A program made the translations under genes and the position numbers. Under the pieces are notes generated by a model. That model saw only the letters and a program-made list of their open reading frames with translations, was not told where the DNA came from and did not search any database. A stretch of DNA of 64,000 bases from Polymyxa betae (lineage: Eukaryota; Endomyxa; Phytomyxea; Plasmodiophorida; Plasmodiophoridae), in NCBI GenBank assembly GCA_003693705.1, contig RBZT01000499.1, positions 124,001 through 188,000 on the forward strand, in the 5' to 3' direction. This document shows, in pieces, positions 56,827 through 64,000 of the stretch (its first letter is position 1; the number at the start of each line of letters is the position of its first letter).

Positions 56827-57547
56827 GAGAGCGTAGCGGCGACAAACGCTGAGTCGATCCGGCTAATTTGGATACTCTGGAAGAGCGGTCACAGGTGTGG
56901 TAGAGACGATCACCAAGATACGCTTAACTATCTCATGTAAAGTAGGGAGAGTAGGTGAGGGTACAATTCAATCTATCGGTATTGATTACTGGAGCCCATG
57001 CCTGCCACTGGACTTGCAACACTGTCGGCGAAATTCAACGTCACACTGGGCCTAGTCTAAATTTAGACTAAGGTGCACTTTGTTTCTGGCTCTCTAATCC
57101 AACAATCCCTCAGGGAAAGCCTGTCAATCTTCTGGAAGCATGGAATTCAACCCTGCTGCTATTTCTCTGCCTTGGAGATATTCAAACGCGTACAGTTCTG
57201 TTTTTGTTTGACAGGAACGATTTTGTTGCTGTATCATGTAAAATGAGAGGTTTCATCAATCATTCTTACTAGTCGCAAAGATGATGGTGCATTTTGCTGA
57301 CAAGGTGACATCTCTCTGTTCGCAATTCGCAACATCGAAAAAAACATCCTCTATTCAAATTGTAGACAATTAAGCCATTGGATAAATGGCAATTCCTAGA
57401 ACTCTATACATATGTAACTAACGTCAGAGATAGTAAGTGAATGCGACCTTGGAGGCTTGGACTGAAATAAATGACCCGGAAGGCTGTAAAGACAAGTAGA
57501 GGGACAGACATTTACTCTGAAGATGCCTTTATAAATAGTTATTGTGG
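56827..57547. other. Intergenic with an 18-bp palindrome
   Basis: About 720 bp between the 57-aa gene and the ING stop, both minus strand. No coding frame is convincing. It contains the perfect palindrome at 57053-57070 and should hold the promoter of the 57-aa gene. Confidence 0.5.
57053..57070. repeat. Perfect 18-bp palindrome
   Basis: TAGTCTAAATTTAGACTA is its own reverse complement over all 18 bases. It lies about 230 bp upstream of the 57-aa gene start and could bind a dimeric regulator, or be chance in AT-rich DNA. Confidence 0.5.
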
Positions 57548-58533
57548 TTAAAGCTGCTTCTCATTCCTCCGCCGCTCTGTACATATCCTGCAATACCAGA
57601 CGCCATTCGGCGTCTCAGAAATTCCAGCGCATTTGAAATGCCACCACTTCCATTCGTATCAGCATCCGTAACCCTTAAAGCAATCCTTTCCATACCTGAA
57701 TAGGGCATAGCTCATCGTCGCAGGCCACCATTTGCCCGTACGAAGCTTGTTTACAATAACAATATGTCTGCTCGGATAAGGCTGGACCCGACGCTCGACT
57801 TTTCGGCTCATCCGCTGTGAATCATACATAAGCATGGAGCAACTTTGGGGCAGGACTTCTTACAAATTTGGTGGCGGGGTGAAGGTGGCACCGAAACAAG
57901 CGGCAGGGGCGACTGGACCATCGGGGATGATCGATCAATCGATAAACGATGCGACCTGGTTGGGATCCCGATATTCTGTGCCATATAATCTTCAAAATCA
58001 TCATCACGAGTATACGGGCCTATTTCTCTCTCAAATCGCTGCATATCCACGTCAATTCTAGTTAAATGACTCCTGGCCTACAGAATCAGGCATCCAACGC
58101 AGCAAAAAGGCGGAACACCTTACAATTTTATGGCTTTCTTTGGCAATAATCAGCTTTTCGTCAAGAAGCTTGATGCATTTGCGTTCCTAAAGAACAATTA
58201 TAAAAATCGGTAATGACGTTTTTTTCTGAGCGAACCAGTCGTCGTAATTTTCTTAAGGCGTTAACATCGAAAGGTTTCGCCCCCTTTTTAGAGTCGGAAT
58301 CGGATTTCAGTACGAGATTTTGTTGTTGCTTTATTTCCTCTCGAAGTTCTAATAAAAAAATCACAAAAAAAACAACAAACCATATCGACAAAATTACGTT
58401 CAGCATGAGCGTCCAGCTGATAGAGCAGCTGCATGTTTCGCTGCAAATCGACCGGCAGGAATTTTAGACCGTCAAGGATGTTTTCAAGATAGGTGCCTTC
58501 GGAGGCGGTCGCCGCCGGGGCCGATACGATCAT
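57548..58533 (-). CDS. ING-family PHD-finger chromatin protein
   Basis: ING proteins read H3K4me3 within histone acetyltransferase or deacetylase complexes. ATG 58533 precedes the ING N-terminal helix YLENILDGLKFLPVDLQRNM then QLLYQLDAHAE; further exons carry helical LRKLRRLVRSEKNVITDFY and EKLIIAKESHKIV. A Ser/Pro-rich linker le leads to the PHD finger EQTYCYCKQASYGQMVACDD then ELCPI, and across an intron EWKWWHFKCAGISETPNGVW then YCRICTERR, giving the C4HC3 pattern. The Tyr and Trp of the methyl-lysine cage are present. The end is a basic tail RRRNEKQL, a possible phosphoinositide-binding region. Introns are short. Confidence 0.92.
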
Positions 58534-58835
58534 GCCGTCTGCTGAAGTCGGATAGATGACAGACACCTGGGAGAGGAGGGTCGTCGACCGATTACCGCAG
58601 CCCGTCAACTCACCAAAGACAGAACTCTGGCGCACTTTAAACTTTCTTTAAGCTTTTTGCGCACTTTAAATTCCGATCATCTGATCATGTCGCGCTTAAT
58701 GAAAAAATGCGATTGCATGCTTGCGATACCACATTTTCAAGTTAATTCAGACGAAGCGACCCAACAACAACAAACTTCGAAAAGGAGGAAAACAATAGGA
58801 ATATTGATGGAATTTAATAGAGGCGATGGTGATGA
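58534..58835. other. Intergenic, ING / RBBP4
   Basis: About 300 bp between the ING start and RBBP4 stop, same strand. No additional gene seen; the ING promoter is expected here. Confidence 0.5.
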
Positions 58836-61152
<2,317 letters not shown>

Positions 61153-61430
61153 ATGGTCTCACTCGGATCGAAGCCTGGAGCTGTTACTGTCCTTGCAGCA
61201 TGTGTAGGCAGTGTTGCGGTCTCTTATTTTCTTATGAACACTGTCAGTCCTCGTGGTATGTTTTAGAATTGAGCCATTGTCTGTCTTTCACTCAGTTTTG
61301 CGGCTGTGCAGTTAACACTCCCCGTACCGAATCGCCTGAATGGAAAGAGGCTGAACTCTTGTATCGACTTCGTCAGAACCAGAACCCGATCTTCGGATAT
61401 GCATCTCAAGCAGTAAAGAGCGAGCACTAA
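61153..61430 (+). CDS. Small single-span membrane protein
   Basis: ATG 61153 encodes MVSLGSKPGAVTVLAACVGS then VAVSYFLMNTVSPR, one hydrophobic span; an intron of about 55 nt (GTATGT...TGCAG) joins VNTPRTESPEWKEAELLYRL then RQNQNPIFGYASQ, an amphipathic, charged C-terminus. The protein has about 70 residues. Size and topology fit small inner-mitochondrial-membrane or ER proteins such as respiratory-complex accessory subunits, but I recognise no family. The clean splice and the matching open frames support coding. Convergent with the CNH-VPS9 gene. Confidence 0.6.
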
Positions 61431-61500
61431 ATGTTTGTCATCAAACTATAACGACTTGCTGTTCAAAATACATTTCTACGCTCTTGATAAGTTTATTATT

Positions 61501-64000
61501 TCATGTACTATTACTAGTGTTTGTACTCCAAACGTGTTGGGTAGTTATCGCCCTTTCTTCTAGGACTGTATTAATGGCTTCAGCGCTCAACGATTGCATT
61601 TGAATGTCGTTGCATTGCCTAGCTTCAAACAAATTGCTGATATGTTCCAGACAAATCGACATGGTTGTCAGAACGTACCCTTGAAAACATTATATGTTTG
61701 ATGCACAAACCCTTTTTCTCACATACCTATATGTCCTCTTGATTCTGCCGGGGAGATAAGCGCAGACATAAACGAGAGATAACTGTGAAGCCTCTCTACG
61801 CCAGATTGAATTACAATGAAAACCAGTATTGGAATGTATTCATCAGCAGTGAGTTCAACGACACCACAATTATCCTGTTTCTACTGTTTCAAAAAAGCGT
61901 AACCAGTAAGCACATCTTGAGATCATACCCCGGCATCTTGGATAGTTTTGTAGATCGTCTTGCTAAGATTTTCACTTAGCAATTCAAACATTGCAAATGG
62001 CGATCTGAGCAAAGGTAATGTCCGCAAAAGCGAAAAAGAACTCTTGAAAAAGTTTACAGGATCTTCAATCTGAACAGTTCAGCGTTTTGATCAGTGTGAC
62101 ACCTCAACCACTAACCTTGATACTGCTCCCAAGCTGGACCAAAGTCATATTCTTTAGCTTCTCATATGAATCAGAGAGCTTTAGGTCGTCATCGGTAAGC
62201 TGAAGACACGTTTCATCGTTAGAACTCAATGTTTATCATTTTGTGCATGCTTGACATACCTTTGAATTGAATTGCCCCATTAAAGAGTCGAAAATGTTGC
62301 CAGAGAACACTGCAAAACTGATCCATAAAGTCACTAAATGCTGATGCCTCTCATTTAACTGGATCTCGTTGGCGAGAAAGTCATCAAAAATGCATCCAGC
62401 AAAATCGTCTTCAGACAAGTACATTAGTCAATGACCTTCATCTCAAATGCTCTCTTACCTATAAACATCCTTATTTGGCGGCAAAAAGACACAGGATCCT
62501 CTGCTGTCAAGTCAGGCTGACTCCCAGTAAAAGCGGATATCGATTGGGCATAAGGGTGCGTCGAATTTGAAGCTAGAGAATTGTTGAAGAAGTTTTGCAT
62601 ATGCAATTCTCTTTCAACTCCATCGCTCTTGGCAACTTTATCCAGGAAGAAAACATCTCTAAACGCAATGGTCAATTCCTGTTACTTAAGGTTCATTAAT
62701 TCGGTTGTACCTCTGAAGCACTTCATTGGAAATCCGACGCAAGACAAACACAGCTTCAGAATTACCGGCAACAATGACTTCCGACGTGGCTAAAAGAATA
62801 GATATATTTACAAGATCAATGCGTCCAATGGGGTGCGAGATGTCGTCAATGGTAAAGACACCGATATGATCGCGAAATGATACAAACAGTAAACTGTCTT
62901 GAACACAAAGCGCTATCGGTGTTCTACACGACCCGTATTGAAGGATTCTCATCAGTACATAACAAAAAATATATATACCTATATTCACCCCAGTTTACTC
63001 TTGAATGGATGTTAATTCCTGAACATTGGAATAAAAATTGAGCAACGAAATAGGAATGCACCCATACCGTCAGGTCGAAAAGAAAAAGATAATGCGTTAG
63101 TACTACTGGATAATATGGTATGTGCCGAGTTGACGCTCACATTGAATGCAGGACCGGATTCAAACAGCCTAAATAAACTGTCAACAGAAAGCTTCGATAA
63201 ACTGTTATCTGAAAGACTACAAGCCCACCAGAGAGAGTTAACATGACCCGAATCCACATCGACCAGAGTGAACTCCCTGTCGAATCCGACGCAAAGTTTT
63301 CCACAGATCCAAGAGAGTGACACTGGAGCACCAGGAACAAAGAGCGCTTTTTTCTCAACAGAAAGTCAGCATTGACTTTTGAACTTCCTGCTGACACTAA
63401 CTGAGGACCGAAAGGTTTTGGAAGCGTTATCAAATTCGCAAAACGTCAGCTGCTTTCTGGTGGCCGTGATGATTTCGACTGACCCAAAAACCGGCCGGGT
63501 AATAAATCTGACGGCGTTGCTGACAAGGACCCCGTTCTCCTGGACAGGAACGACACCGATATGGCCGAACGATGCCAGCGAGAATACATGAATGACTCCC
63601 TCTAGAGAATTGTGAGCCAAGTTAGGGAGCGGCCATGATGACTATACCACTCAGTGCCAAAATGACATGGACTGACTCGAGTACAGTCAATTGTGTTACA
63701 GGGCCCTGCCTCCTTCCAATTGCGCTGAGACATCCTCCAGATTTCAACAAACCATATTCAATCTGTATGAACGAGTTCTTTAGCCACGGGTGAGAAGCCT
63801 GGGGAATGCAGACCTTGTGGCACATAATCTGACCTGATCGAGTCCCGAGCAGGACAAGACCGCTGGTCGCCGCCGTTGATGTCACTTGGGTCTGCTTCGG
63901 TAGGACCTGACGGCTGGTCGCCATCCAGGCTCTGTGATCCTGATCTGGCGTCATGGCCAGAAATGGTCTCGCGGCCAAACTAATGGTGCAGGGTTCAGGT
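61501..64000 (-). CDS. CNH-domain protein (Vps39/TGFBRAP1-type) with C-terminal VPS9 Rab5-GEF domain
   Basis: The N-terminal two thirds form a citron-homology beta-propeller like Vps39/TGFBRAP1: GLVLLGTRSGQIMCHKV, GPVTQLTVLESVHVILALS, EGVIHVFSLASFGHIGVVPV, TATRKQLTFCEF, LSWICGKLCVGFDREFTLVD, and VFVLRRISNEVLQR. Splicing continues in frame through DVFFLDKVAKSDGVERELHM, DDFAGCIFDDFLANE and LTDDDLKLSDSYEKLKNMTL to a helical segment and the VPS9 core: ELTADEYIPILVFIVIQSGV then ERLHSYLSFMSALISPAESR and YVLTTMSICLEHISNL. VPS9 domains activate Rab5-type GTPases. The frame is open to the right edge, so the start may be near 63954 or outside. No stop or internal start separates the two halves. Confidence 0.8.

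Overview
This window is nuclear DNA of a compact-genome, intron-rich eukaryote. Protein homology resumes after short GT-AG introns, mostly about 42-63 nt, and neighbouring genes are often separated by only 40-120 bp. Genes for cilium and centriole biogenesis (ARL6/BBS3, IFT54, a C2CD3-like protein) imply a flagellated stage. A chitin-deacetylase-like enzyme and a GH20 hexosaminidase point to chitin or GlcNAc-polymer metabolism. A plastid-type triose-phosphate translocator homologue and TTTAGGG-like promoter motifs also occur. Together these suggest a heterotrophic zoosporic protist or fungus-like organism; I cannot name the lineage from sequence alone.

Layout. 0-14 kb: PPIP5K/VIP1 (cut by the left edge), NAF1, TAF7, a sugar-lactone oxidase, TRM5, a conserved six-hairpin-like protein, RPN8 and an AAA-ATPase-like protein. 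14-25 kb: an SK-type potassium channel, two very short or unknown genes, a triose-phosphate-type transporter, a small secreted protein, a mitochondrial-looking orphan, and two tandem MDR reductases of which one is decayed. 25-35 kb: TFIIS, 14-3-3, C2CD3-like, an F-box/kelch protein and a paralogue of the mitochondrial orphan. 35-41 kb: hexosaminidase and chitin deacetylase, divergently arranged, then a small IQ-motif protein. 41-53 kb: mitochondrial ribosomal protein uL22, splicing factor PRPF6, an aldo-keto reductase and a SAC3/GANP mRNA-export scaffold. 53-64 kb: ARL6 and IFT54 back to back, a 57-aa paralogue of the gene at 17.3 kb, an ING-family PHD protein, RBBP4, a tiny membrane protein and a CNH-VPS9 protein running to the right edge.

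Functional themes: chromatin and transcription (TAF7, TFIIS, ING, RBBP4), RNA biogenesis (NAF1, TRM5, PRPF6, SAC3), cilia (C2CD3, ARL6, IFT54), and chitin metabolism. I see no operons, CRISPR arrays, mobile elements, rRNA or convincing tRNA genes.

Most notable: a gene joining a Vps39/TGFBRAP1-type CNH domain to a C-terminal VPS9 (Rab5-GEF) domain; an IFT54 with two N-terminal CH-like domains; two 57-aa paralogues with an RVxF-like motif; a two-member orphan family with mitochondrial presequences; telo-box motifs in three promoters; and an MDR copy with three independent lesions. Exon limits were set by eye from homology, so individual splice sites are approximate.
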